DNA of 32,726 nt from Alloascoidea africana (Eukaryota; Ascomycota; Alloascoideomycetes; Alloascoideales; Alloascoideaceae): positions 1 to 32,726 of the forward strand of contig JAKTTT010000108.1 in NCBI GenBank assembly GCA_030581615.1. The letters are read 5' to 3'. The position numbers were made by a program, and so were the translations under genes. Positions 1 through 9,405 of this stretch are shown one piece after another. The notes under the pieces are model-generated. The model was given only the letters and a program-made list of their open reading frames with translations. It was not told where the DNA came from and searched no databases. Every line of letters begins with the position of its first letter. The first letter of the stretch is position 1.

Positions 1-177
1 TGGCTGGACGGGTTAAACTCAGGTGAAGAGTATGAGTTTCGCAGTTTACCAGAATGTCAAAAAGAGAAGAATAGGGTCATGGGAGCAATAAAGAAGAATA
101 TATCACTAACCATAGTGCTCATAAATGCACACAAGACTGTTCCAGGACGAACACAACAGGGACGATGTAATGCATGA
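1..177 (+). CDS. Possible 3' end of an unrecognised gene cut by the window edge
   Basis: Frame 1 is open from the first base for 58 codons and closes with two adjacent TGA codons. The translation (beginning WLDGLNSGEEYEF) is not low-complexity, but I recognise no family or motif in it. It could be the C-terminal end of a protein starting left of the window, or chance. The same frame is open again from 184 to 525, with no ATG at its beginning. Confidence is low because the 5' part is not visible. Confidence 0.2.
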   Translation, partial: WLDGLNSGEEYEFRSLPECQKEKNRVMGAIKKNISLTIVLINAHKTVPGRTQQGRCNA

Positions 178-183
178 TGAGAT

Positions 184-525
184 TTGATTCAGTTTTTGAC
201 AAGATTTGAAACGGGTCTTGAAAGAGGTAGAGCGCTTACAATCTTAACAAGTAATACCGAAAGCAAAAATTCCCCTTATGATGAATCCGATAAATTGGAT
301 CTCAGGATGCTTTTAGAAAATGACGCGCTTCAAATTCTTAATCTGGTGGTCAAGCTGGGTGCACAGAAGCGCCGCATTCTGAAAAGTGAGGTGAGAAAAG
401 TAAAGAAAAAGATAACAGAGAGCCAATTTGGGCTGGGAAAGACAATTGCGTTAGCTAATGGCTCTTGCGACCTGGAGTTCATGGGAGAAATTGGCTCTTC
501 AGCGCGTATTGAAGAGATGATGTAG
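184..525 (+). other. Unrecognised open frame, 113 codons, no ATG start
   Basis: This open stretch begins with TTG, just after two stop codons in the same frame. It encodes a mixed, lysine-rich sequence with a basic segment near residues 63-80 (KRRILKSEVRKVKKK) that could form a helix. I recognise no domain. It could be a separate exon, the eroded remains of a gene, or chance. Nothing nearby helps: no promoter motif is obvious, and the next 700 bases lack long open frames on either strand. Confidence 0.15.
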
Positions 526-1207
526 AAGAACATGACATGGCCGAGTAATGGGAGCTCTTATAAACACAGCTCAGTGTTGTTACCCGCTCTGAGCTTTCAG
601 TGATAATTGCCGCTGATGCGTAGATTGCAAGCACTGGCATAAATCATCTTTAAATTATGGTTCTCTAATATTGATATTAATCTGTCTGAACATGTCTTGA
701 GGGACTGGTTGTATTGCTAGTTAAGGCAAGCCCACCTCAAACACAGAGACCTGGATGCTATTAATCCAATCTGATTTTCATGACATTCTACAGAACGTAT
801 TACAGAATCTTTAGGTGTAGCTTTTGACATCTTTTAAAAGTACTAAGCTCCTCGTTTGAGAAAACACTGGAATGGAACGCTATAGACTGACCATTTGGGA
901 ATCACGCCTTACCTTCTGCTTTGGGCATCCTAAGATTCAAGCTGTTACATTAAGGTGTCTATATAATGAGCTCTTGAATCACTCTTGGAATAGTAAGCTA
1001 TATAGGGACGACTTTCTGTGTTATTAGACTAGAAGATTAGCTTAATACAGAAATCGATTCACCTAAGTCGCACGACAACACCTAAAACCATGTACTATTG
1101 CACAGCTCCAGTTTTCTTTATTCTTGGAGGAATGCTTATAAACATAGTTGGAAGAAAATTTTTAGGAGTTCCATAGAGGGTAGATAATGTCTTGACTAGA
1201 TAAATGG
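526..1207. other. Gene-free stretch
   Basis: No open frame of useful length appears on either strand, and I see no tRNA-like or repeated structure. The sequence is moderately AT-rich without long homopolymers, unlike the intergenic regions further right, which are full of poly(A)/poly(T) runs. Confidence 0.4.
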
Positions 1208-1608
1208 TTATCGTTTATATTTACTTAAGTGTCCTCGCGATCTTTCTCCGTGCGACTTACGGTTTGTGCGATCCTGTTTTTGTATTCGGGGCTCCACTGT
1301 ATCTAGAACCAGGTCAATCATTGATTTAAATTTATTGATTTGTTCTTTTTTCTCTTGGACTCTTGACTTGAGCTCAGCCCTATCCTTCTTTTCTGCATTC
1401 GGATTGGCTTTTGCCATTTATTGGACCAATCTCTTAAATCTAAGGATTTGTATCCTCTATCAGATTCTGACATATTGCTGCTTTTCACAATCTTTCTTTG
1501 TTCTACGTAGTAACCATACCATACACCGTAGTAAGGCCATTCTCGATTGATTCGGCATAGATACGTATTCAGTGCTTCTTTTGGCTCCCTTTCTATATGC
1601 CAATGCAT
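1208..1608 (-). other. Two overlapping unrecognised small open frames
   Basis: Two frames overlap on the minus strand. One (1318-1608, 96 codons) begins MHWHIEREPKEALNTYL and ends in a basic tail. The other (1208-1417, 69 codons) has an ATG and encodes a charged, helix-prone segment (KKDRAELKSRVQEKKEQINK), with a GTAAGT string near its 3' part. I recognise neither. They could be a small spliced gene, decayed coding sequence or chance. The charged composition of the second is the only hint of coding potential. Confidence 0.15.
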
Positions 1609-1949
1609 TCAATGTTGCATTGCCAACCAGAAGCTGTATTTAATGAGTTCTTTCCCCGTTTTTCTAATCTCTTAATTTTACCTCACAAATTGAAGCTTTT
1701 TGTGGTTTCTGCCCTGTCTACTTGGTACCAAGCCCACGTTTTTATGTGATAACTCAGCCTCCTCTCTATTGAAAACCTTCACTGCAAAAGTTTCTTGTAA
1801 AACACAATTAAGAACCATCTTATTCCATGATGGATATAATTTTTGTTCACCTTTCTGGATAATAATTATAAGCCAATACAGAATAAATGAAAAGGTAAAT
1901 GGAGAGTTCTGTCCTATACTTTAAGCAAAAAAGTTCTATTGAAGTTTCT
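1609..1949. other. Gene-free stretch downstream of the RING gene
   Basis: This holds the presumed 3' flank of the minus-strand RING gene. A 74-codon plus-strand frame (1700-1924) is Cys- and Phe-rich and resembles translated non-coding DNA. I see nothing else that can be supported. Confidence 0.4.
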
Positions 1950-2840
1950 TTAAAGCTTGCTATTGAACATATTTCTTACATCCCGACGACAAAGTATACA
2001 GTCCGTTCTGAACTCTAGCCATTTATCAATGCAATTGGCGTGGAAAATATGACCACATGGAAACACCCTAATGTTTTCAGATGATTGGATCTCATCTAGA
2101 CACACCACACAAACTTCAGTGTGTTTATGCTCCCCACTACCTGGTGACAAAATCGTGGCAGTTCCCGCAGAGTCACCCCTTTCGAGATCCTCTGGTTTTC
2201 TTCTTTTCAATAAAATACTTTGTAAATGCGAGTCCCTGCGTTTGTGGAGCTTGGCTCTTGGCGAGAATCTCAACTCTTCGCTTCCAAAGGGCCGATTACG
2301 TTGAGATACGACCCATTTTTCAAATGATTGAAGGGGAACATAGATCTCTAGTTCACTCCGAGTGAATGGAAACCTTGATGTTAAAACAGACTCTGTTGGA
2401 TTATCCGAGGAATGATGCACCATTGGCGGCCCTTCAAGATCTTGCTGCAGCCCAGAATGAGCATGATCACCGTTTCTTGGGGCCAATCTGACTACCTGCA
2501 AATTAGAATTGGAGGCATGCCTATTGTTTCTAGTTACCGCCGATGATAAGGATCGGTTATCAATGGATTGGGGTTGAGAGACTTGGGTTCGCCTGGTTTG
2601 TAGTTTTCTCTTTAATCGAGATGAATAATAAACGACAAGTATAATAACCGCGACTGCAATCAAAGGGATGGATAAAAACTGCTTGCTTGTATGAGATGAC
2701 CTTTCTATAGCCACATCTTTGCAGTCTTCCTGGTCATTAACCGATGAAGTTGGCAGAGAACACGAATTAGGATCTAACTCACTTGAAGAACCAACATCTG
2801 ACGACAATGAAGAGTTCAGCCGCTTCAGGACAATAATCAT
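1950..2840 (-). CDS. Membrane-anchored RING-H2 finger protein, probable E3 ubiquitin ligase
   Basis: A 296-residue protein. Residues about 1-54 are polar and Ser-rich. One hydrophobic segment (about 55-72, FLSIPLIAVAVIILVVYY) is followed by basic residues (SSRLKRKLQTRR), which suggests a single-pass membrane protein with a cytosolic C-terminus. A long disordered linker leads to a C-terminal C3H2C3 RING-H2 finger: CVVC, then 14 residues, C-G-H-IF-H-AN-C, then CILC, with the WLE tryptophan typical of E2-binding fingers. In the family, such proteins recruit E2 enzymes to ubiquitinate membrane or endosomal/vacuolar cargo; the substrate here is unknown. The 54-residue N-terminus is too short for the PA domain of PA-TM-RING ligases. 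The ATG at 2840 is supported by an in-frame TAA 15 bases upstream. It is divergent from the THOC1 gene. Confidence 0.85.
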   Translation of the reverse strand: MIIVLKRLNSSLSSDVGSSSELDPNSCSLPTSSVNDQEDCKDVAIERSSHTSKQFLSIPLIAVAVIILVVYYSSRLKRKLQTRRTQVSQPQSIDNRSLSSAVTRNNRHASNSNLQVVRLAPRNGDHAHSGLQQDLEGPPMVHHSSDNPTESVLTSRFPFTRSELEIYVPLQSFEKWVVSQRNRPFGSEELRFSPRAKLHKRRDSHLQSILLKRRKPEDLERGDSAGTATILSPGSGEHKHTEVCVVCLDEIQSSENIRVFPCGHIFHANCIDKWLEFRTDCILCRRDVRNMFNSKL

Positions 2841-3293
2841 TTTGTGAAAAGTTTACTGCGAGGAAAAGTCAAAAGAGTAAGGTAAGTTTGTAAGAAATAG
2901 AATATAAATTTACTTAAGTAGCACCAATGGAAGAAATGTTTGCACATCGGGTCACTGTACCACATTAAACATTTGAAAAAGTCGGGTCTGTGTTACGCTA
3001 ACAAATTTTTGGTTTTCTTTGAGATAAAGTGGCAAATACAAGTCTATGATAAACCATATTTACAAAAAAGCTCAGCGTTACTGAGACTTGAACAGAGCTT
3101 TTCAAGTTCGAATTAAGCTATTCACAGTAGTAATATGCCACTAAGACATTCTGTAAGAAAAGAACTGTTTAGTACTTATAAGTGACCCCACAAAAAATCT
3201 ATTGGGATTCAGAGCTTGATCTTCTTCCAAGGGAAACCTGATATTGAGAAGACTGGTCTTTCTTTTGTTCCCATTTTAAAGGCTTGTGGGTGG
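2841..3293. promoter_or_regulatory. Divergent promoter region between RING gene and THOC1 gene
   Basis: About 450 bases separate the two start codons, so both promoters must lie here or overlap the genes. It contains a plus-strand GTAAGT at 2882 and a GCTAAC near 2995, which could in principle be splice signals of a 5'-UTR intron for the THOC1 gene, but no upstream coding exon with an ATG is visible. I see no clear TATA box. Confidence 0.4.
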
Positions 3294-6068
3294 ATGGATG
3301 TTGTTGAAAAGGAGATGCCATATTGTTTTCACCTATTCACCTGTAGTACTTTTCAACAGCCCATGATGGACTCAGCACTGCTACACCCCGATACTATAAA
3401 AATCTCGCAAGAGATTTCTACAGTTCTAGATTCCGAAATAAAAAGCCTTGATGTTGGATATGATGTACTTCACAAACCGCTCGGTTCGGACTTTGTTGAA
3501 GAACTTTTGAAGCGATTATCTACGCATTATGGCAACCATGTTCAGAAACATTTAATACTGGAACTAGCATGCAAAAATTTGCTATACTTATACTCCAAAG
3601 ACATTTCTCACGATATAGATACCCAGGTTAGGTATATTGCGTCGCTGTTGGACATAGTTGAAGGCATGGCTTCTACAAATCAATCTGATACCTCTCTCCC
3701 ACATCTGCTGATTGAAGAACTTTTTGATATTCAAGTGATAAGTTGGTGCCAGAAGTTCTGGTCATATCTAGAAACTCGAGTTTCTACGCTAGCGGCCGGA
3801 ATTACTGGAACAAGAGCGCCCGGAACGGTCCTTATAAGACTGTGCAATTCTTTATTGAGAAGACTTTCTAAAAGTCGGGATGCCGTATTCGGTGGAAAGA
3901 TTATGATATTTCTCGCAAACGCATTCCCTCTCAGTGAAAAATCTGGTTTGAATATCCGGGCAGAGTTCAATGTGGACAACAAGGCAATTTATGAAGAAGA
4001 AGGAGAGAATTTTGATAAGGAAGTTTTCGATAAACTGCCTGAACAAGAGAAGGATAAACATAAACTCTATATCACTTTTTGGTCTTTACAGTCTATGTTT
4101 CGAGACCCAGTTTCTATTTTCGCATCGACTGGAGTTTTGGAGGAATTTAAAAAGAAAATTACAATTGTTTTGGATGCGCTGGCAGCTCGAGAAAAAGTGA
4201 TAGCTGATCAGCGTGGCACCTCCCGTGGGAACGGAAACAACAGTCTACGGACATCAGTTCAACCTAAAATGAACACCAGTACGAATCAAACAGATTTAAG
4301 TAAATTAGAGCAAGAACGAGATCAGACAAATGACGCCATTCGACTTACTAGCAAAGACCTATTTGAACTACAACTAAAGGATACAGTATTCCGAAGAACA
4401 GTAATATGTCAAACCCTCATTATTATTGATTTTTTGCTAAGTTTAACCCAAAGCAGAAAAAATGAAGCTGTTGAAAAAGTATTGCCTCCCAAGCGTCCTC
4501 ACAAATGGGCGTTCACCTTGTCTGAAGCAGACGAAGAATTTTTTAGTAAGTTGAAATTGCAACTATTGAAATCCTCACCCATCGATATGGATTCTTCTCT
4601 GAGTCGGACACTATCAGTTATCTTGAGCCGTGATAAAAACTGGCAAGACTGGAAGTTGAAGCAATGCCCATCCTTTGAGCTGGGTGCCCTACCAAAGTCG
4701 GAAGGTGAATCTGCTCAGTCCAAATTGGAAACTTTTAAGAAGTTAAAACGAAATTATTGGAACAGTATGGGGACTCCTGCACTTTCTAAAGTTTGGAAAC
4801 TGCCCACTGGACTCGATAGATTGTTGACTTCAAACACTGGAACTACAAAAGCTTTTGTGGTTCCCAAAGTAGAGGTTTACAAAGATGAAGTTGTTGAACT
4901 GAAAAAGAAGCTTGAGGACAATAAGGATACGATGGATGAAGCAGAGAAAGGAAGAATCAACGAATTGATATTATTGAAAACCTGGAGAGGATTAAGAGCT
5001 TCCCGTGGTCAAGGATACTGGATGCAACTTGGGAATGTGACTGAAAACACTGGTATTGAAGGTCTTTTTAATCCTGCTTTAGCGAAGGCAGAAAGGGAAA
5101 CATTGAAAAATGAAAGGCAGGCCAAAGCTCAACAAGAAAAGGAACAAACAGAAACAAATGGATCTAATGCTACTGAAGTGGAAAGTTCGGTCAATAGTAA
5201 TGCCGACACAGCTAAACAAAGCAATCAAATCTCACAACCCCAGAAACGAGATGATACTACTTTGGGGCAAGTTTCTGTCGATTCGAGAAAAGAACATAAC
5301 CGTGAGGCACCACCAACCAAAGAAGTAGAAGAAAGAAAAAATGAAACTACAGACGCAGCTAAACCAAAGGATTCAAGCCTCAAAGACACTGAAGAGAAAA
5401 AAGGGTCTGATCAAGTGAAAAAAGTATTTGAACTTGTTGATAAAAGTGAGAGTCCAGATCCTGTAGAAGCGCAACAGCAGCAACTAGGACCAACAGGTGT
5501 GAAAACAGAAAATGCAAAGATTTCTGAACCTCATACTAAAGAAGAAAAAGATGATGATGCTGAAACTTCGAAAAACCCGGGTCAGGCTCGAGTCCTTTCC
5601 GGTACGCCAGATGATCCTGTAAATATCTCTTCAGGAGATGAAAAGACCGATGCTTTGCCAGCCCTTCCATCGATTCCTACTTCAGCACCAAGTGGTAATA
5701 AACAACAAGAGCAAGACAATAATGTTGGCACTAATAACGATGAATCAAGAGCCGAGACGGAAACCACTCACGAGATTAATGATAGAGATTGGCGAAGCAA
5801 CGACCGAACTCCTATTTCGAGATCCAATGCACCCAGACCAATGGATAATAGATCATCACCATCATTTAGGCATCCCAACAACATGCGTCGACCGCAAGGG
5901 TCCCCCCAATCAGGCATGGGTGGTCGTGGTGGTCGCCATAACGATAACGGAAGAGATTCTGGGATGCCATACAAAAGAAGATATACTTATTCTGATAGTG
6001 GCCGGGGAGATAGAGGCTCTCATAAGAGACACCATGGTGGGATGCACCGACGAAGCGTGGACCACTGA
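3294..6068 (+). CDS. HPR1: THO complex subunit 1 (THOC1/Hpr1)
   Basis: This is a subunit of the nuclear THO/TREX complex, which couples transcription elongation to mRNP assembly and export and limits R-loops. The block around residues 180-230 is diagnostic: LIRLCNSLLRRLSKSRDAVF followed by GGKIMIFLANAFPLSEKSGLN matches the THOC1 signature (human LLRMCNDLLRRLSKSQNTVF, then LFPLSEKSGLN). Further family matches are FWSLQSMFRDP, DLFELQLKDTVFRR and the NWQDWKLKQCPSF segment. The frame is open upstream to about 3184, but the first ATG is 3294, giving 924 residues. ATGs at 3315, 3363 or 3366 are also possible; the last two fit the usual THOC1 N-terminus best. From about residue 615 onward the protein is highly charged and disordered. 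It ends in a Gly/Arg/His-rich tail (GMGGRGGRHNDNGR, then RGDRGSHKRHHGGMHRR). It is longer than human THOC1 (657) and yeast Hpr1 (752). Confidence 0.93.
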   Translation: MDVVEKEMPYCFHLFTCSTFQQPMMDSALLHPDTIKISQEISTVLDSEIKSLDVGYDVLHKPLGSDFVEELLKRLSTHYGNHVQKHLILELACKNLLYLYSKDISHDIDTQVRYIASLLDIVEGMASTNQSDTSLPHLLIEELFDIQVISWCQKFWSYLETRVSTLAAGITGTRAPGTVLIRLCNSLLRRLSKSRDAVFGGKIMIFLANAFPLSEKSGLNIRAEFNVDNKAIYEEEGENFDKEVFDKLPEQEKDKHKLYITFWSLQSMFRDPVSIFASTGVLEEFKKKITIVLDALAAREKVIADQRGTSRGNGNNSLRTSVQPKMNTSTNQTDLSKLEQERDQTNDAIRLTSKDLFELQLKDTVFRRTVICQTLIIIDFLLSLTQSRKNEAVEKVLPPKRPHKWAFTLSEADEEFFSKLKLQLLKSSPIDMDSSLSRTLSVILSRDKNWQDWKLKQCPSFELGALPKSEGESAQSKLETFKKLKRNYWNSMGTPALSKVWKLPTGLDRLLTSNTGTTKAFVVPKVEVYKDEVVELKKKLEDNKDTMDEAEKGRINELILLKTWRGLRASRGQGYWMQLGNVTENTGIEGLFNPALAKAERETLKNERQAKAQQEKEQTETNGSNATEVESSVNSNADTAKQSNQISQPQKRDDTTLGQVSVDSRKEHNREAPPTKEVEERKNETTDAAKPKDSSLKDTEEKKGSDQVKKVFELVDKSESPDPVEAQQQQLGPTGVKTENAKISEPHTKEEKDDDAETSKNPGQARVLSGTPDDPVNISSGDEKTDALPALPSIPTSAPSGNKQQEQDNNVGTNNDESRAETETTHEINDRDWRSNDRTPISRSNAPRPMDNRSSPSFRHPNNMRRPQGSPQSGMGGRGGRHNDNGRDSGMPYKRRYTYSDSGRGDRGSHKRHHGGMHRRSVDH

Positions 6069-7512
6069 TGATAGTCGATGCCGCTGCATGTCTTTAGGAT
6101 GCTTTTTATGATCTACTCCATACCGGTTTGGTAAGAACTGACCTTTGGGCTTAGGCATGTGTTTCTACTGGTTGCTGTATCTTTACTCGGGATCTGGTTT
6201 GCACAATATATACAGGTCCACTATTTTGCATACCTTGGAGGGAGCCCAGCTCTCGTTTGCTCGTCTCTGTGAATCGGTATTACCACCGGTCTTACCTTAA
6301 AGTTAAATTTGTCGTGTACTCAAGAAATCGTCAATAACCGCCTGATCTCAAAAAAAAAAAAAAGAGATTTGCTTTTGCATGTATTTTACTGGCGGCTGTT
6401 TTAATGGTTATAATCACGAAAACGATGGAAAGAATATTAATCGTTATGAATGTTGATGAGAAAGAACAAATGAGCTGAAGACGCTGCCGGCTCGAACATC
6501 CACCTCATAATGATGGCACTTCTATGATAGTGGTAGTTTTCAACAACCTCGAAAAGGCATGGCTACAAGATCTCCTGTTTTCGTTTTGATCAGTTTGCAG
6601 AAGTTGGGGGTCTTGACTCATTGCCCAGACCGGTATATTTCCTCCCCTCCTCCCCCACTAAAAGGACATTTTACTGTTTATTTAGTCTAGTCTTTTCTTT
6701 ATTTAGTATTATTTAATGGCAACTCCGTTTTTGCATTTTGCATTTTCTTCCTTGATCATTTAAACAAAAGGAGTCAAATTTTGAAGATTTTGAGAAACTC
6801 AAAAGGCAAGAAAAAGGAGAAGGAAATCCAATCGCTTTGTGCAGAGAAAGCAAAAAAACCACGGCTAGAAATCCTTTTTCCAACCTGTACATTCCCATTA
6901 TTCGGGACACCAAAAAAAAAAAAAAATTGGTGGGTAAGAAAACAATATTTTTTGATCACATTTTCTGTCCATGTTTTCCAATTGTGGAACTTGATTGCGG
7001 TTAGAGATCTCGACTAACGGCATAATTTTTTTTTTCTATAATAGAAGTAGATGTACAACATCAATGTCTCAGATGAGGTATTTTGATTTCGATTCCCATT
7101 TGTTAGATACGGATACGAATACGGCGCGCACAGGAGATGACTTGAACATGATGATGATAAAGATGGGTGGGGGCATGAATGCAATGCCAACCTGTATCCA
7201 CTAGTGTCTCCGGGAGAAAGGTTATCAGATCTCAATCTACTTGATAATAGAACCAAGGTATTTATATGATTCAGTTCGGATTGTCTGACCTGTTTTTTTT
7301 TTTTTTGTTGTTGTTTTATTTCAAGCGAGATGTTTCACGGATAAATGGATACTGATATAAAACCACTTTCACTTTCGCTTTCATCCATCTTTTTATTTGA
7401 TTTCCATTTGAGATTGTTTGGCGTGTGGATTTTTTCAGCTGAATAGGTGTATCCAAAACATACAATTGAAAGAAAGTGTTGAAAAAATATTTCAAAATCA
7501 ATTGCAATTGCA
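6069..7512. other. 1.4-kb intergenic region: THOC1 3' flank and permease promoter
   Basis: No convincing gene. It holds several homopolymer runs (A13 near 6350, A14 near 6910, T9 near 7026, T15 near 7292). One 46-codon ATG frame (7064-7204, MSQMRYFDFDSHLL...) ends about 300 bases before the permease ATG; it could be an upstream ORF if transcription starts that far out, but more likely is chance. Directly before the permease ATG lies a CAATTGCAATTG motif (7499-7510). Confidence 0.4.
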
Positions 7513-9174
7513 ATGGCCTTGACCAAACCCCCAGTCCCGATCGATATCGATGACGGTGGTGATGCCCATTACGATGCAGATTATCTGGGTCAACTTGGAT
7601 TCAAACAAGAGATGCAAAGACAATTCAGTTCCTTTTCAATGTTGGCGCTTGCCTTTTCAGTCTTGGGCACCTGGACTGCATTTGCCAACGATCTTGAAAC
7701 GGGACTTGAATGTGGTGGTCCTATAATCATGATTTATGGACTTGTTATCGTTGGTGGATGCATGTATTGTCTATCATCCTCGATGGGTGAGATTATGAGC
7801 GTCTATCCCACAAATCTGGGCCAGGCATATTGGATCTCCCAGTTGGCTCACAACCGTCCTTGGCAAAGATTTGTATCTTATCTTACGGGATGGATCAACA
7901 TGGTAGGATGGTGGGCTATTATTGCAAGCGTTGGGACCTATACTGCGTTTTTCATCCAAGGGATTTACAACATTTACGATACGGATTATGTTTTCGGTAA
8001 TTGGATTACGTTTTTGATATATCAAGGGTTTGTCTGGTTCACGGTAGTTATGAACGTTTTTACAACAAGAGTTGAAAGGTTTCTACCGATTTATAACTTG
8101 ATTGTGTTTTGGGTCTATCTACTGTTGCTGGTTACAGTATGTATTGGATGTTTGATAGGAGCCGGCGTGAACCATTATTTCCAACCTGGATCTTGGGTAT
8201 TTGCGGGTTGGAAAAATTACACGGGATGGTCCGATGGTGTTACATTTTTCTTGGGTCTGCTACAGGCCGCTTACGGGCTCACGGCATTTGACTCAGTGGT
8301 ACACATGGTGGAAGAAATCCCCAATCCTAGGGTAAACGGACCCAAAACGATGAACAATTCTGTAATCACAGGGCTTGTTTCCGGCGGAGCGTTTCTCATA
8401 GTTATGCTTTTCTGTATTAAAGATTATGATCAAGTTATCAACTCGCCTTATGGATTACCATTTATCCAAATTCTGATCGATGCGCTTGGTAAAACGGGAA
8501 CAGCAGTGATGTTGGCATTTCTTCAAGTGATTGGCATCTTGGGAGGAGTTGCGTGTACCACGGCGAGTTCCCGTCTTACACACTCGTTTGCTCGAGATGG
8601 AGCCATCCCATTCAGCACTTATTGGGCCGTGGTGGATTCATACTGGATGATGCCTGTACGGGCTACAATGTTACAATCAGGAGCAGTTAGCGCGCTTGGG
8701 TTTTTTTTCTTCTTCTCCGAGGAGACCATAACTGCTATAACCTCACTTTCATCAATTGCTCTCAACATTTCATATGTGATTCCAATTATCGTCTTGGTCA
8801 TAGTGGGGCGTGACAAGTTGATTTCACCCCGGGCCTATGACTTGGGCCCGATTTGGGGTCCAATTGCGAATTGGGTGTCTATTGTCTATGCAACAGTATC
8901 CACCGTTTTCTTCTTCTTCCCCACGGTTCCGAATCCAGATATTCAATCGATGAACTATGCGATCATTGCATTTGGTGGAGTGATGGTTCTTTTCGTGGGG
9001 TATTGGATCTTGATTGCAAAGGACAATTACAGTATAAAACTCGCTTTGGTGGAAGGTCTTGATGGAGAAATTGGGATAACCCGAGGGAAAGAGAAAGAGA
9101 AAGAGAAAAAGCATGAAGATGAAGATGTGAAGAAGGTTTATGTAGGAGATATGCATAAGGACTCTAAAAAATAA
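7513..9174 (+). CDS. APC-superfamily amino acid/choline-type permease
   Basis: A 553-residue polytopic membrane protein with about 12 hydrophobic segments and cytosolic ends. The N-terminal signature is typical of the fungal amino acid/choline transporter group (UGA4/HNM1-like): a DADYLGQLGFKQEMQRQFSS lead, the first helix FSMLALAFSVLGTWTAF, and then GLECGGP. Later family marks are AYWISQLA, ARDGAIPFS (the conserved SRxxARDGAxP region) and AYGLTAFDSVVHMVEEIPNP with its acidic VEE-x-PNP motif. It probably imports a cationic or amino compound (GABA, choline, polyamine or amino acid) by proton symport; the substrate cannot be read from sequence. The C-terminus is a Lys/Glu hexamer-encoded tract (KEKEKEKK) ending in a soluble charged tail, a common place for ubiquitin control. 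The start ATG at 7513 fits the family N-terminus. Confidence 0.9.
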   Translation: MALTKPPVPIDIDDGGDAHYDADYLGQLGFKQEMQRQFSSFSMLALAFSVLGTWTAFANDLETGLECGGPIIMIYGLVIVGGCMYCLSSSMGEIMSVYPTNLGQAYWISQLAHNRPWQRFVSYLTGWINMVGWWAIIASVGTYTAFFIQGIYNIYDTDYVFGNWITFLIYQGFVWFTVVMNVFTTRVERFLPIYNLIVFWVYLLLLVTVCIGCLIGAGVNHYFQPGSWVFAGWKNYTGWSDGVTFFLGLLQAAYGLTAFDSVVHMVEEIPNPRVNGPKTMNNSVITGLVSGGAFLIVMLFCIKDYDQVINSPYGLPFIQILIDALGKTGTAVMLAFLQVIGILGGVACTTASSRLTHSFARDGAIPFSTYWAVVDSYWMMPVRATMLQSGAVSALGFFFFFSEETITAITSLSSIALNISYVIPIIVLVIVGRDKLISPRAYDLGPIWGPIANWVSIVYATVSTVFFFFPTVPNPDIQSMNYAIIAFGGVMVLFVGYWILIAKDNYSIKLALVEGLDGEIGITRGKEKEKEKKHEDEDVKKVYVGDMHKDSKK

Positions 9175-9405
9175 CCAGCTCATCTCCAACCTTTTTTTAT
9201 TTTTGGTTCCGTAATTTACTTTTCGATTTAATGAAGTGTTTTGAAATTAGATTTAAATGATAGATGGAGAGGTTCAAAAGCACAGGTTCAATGTTCATCA
9301 ATTATAAACTGTTAGCTAATTTTGATCACTGATACTGGTACGAACCAGACCCAACTGTAGATCAAGACAACAAAAAAAACATGATTTAAAACTACAATAC
9401 TGCAA

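Noticed and set aside
2841-2856. CTCGCAG-like acceptor just upstream of the RING gene ATG
   Set aside because: Any exon joined there meets an in-frame stop or the wrong frame before the ATG, so it cannot extend the protein.
7064-7204. 46-codon ATG frame upstream of the permease
   Set aside because: It could be an upstream ORF, but it ends about 300 bases before the start and has no conserved features; chance is likelier.
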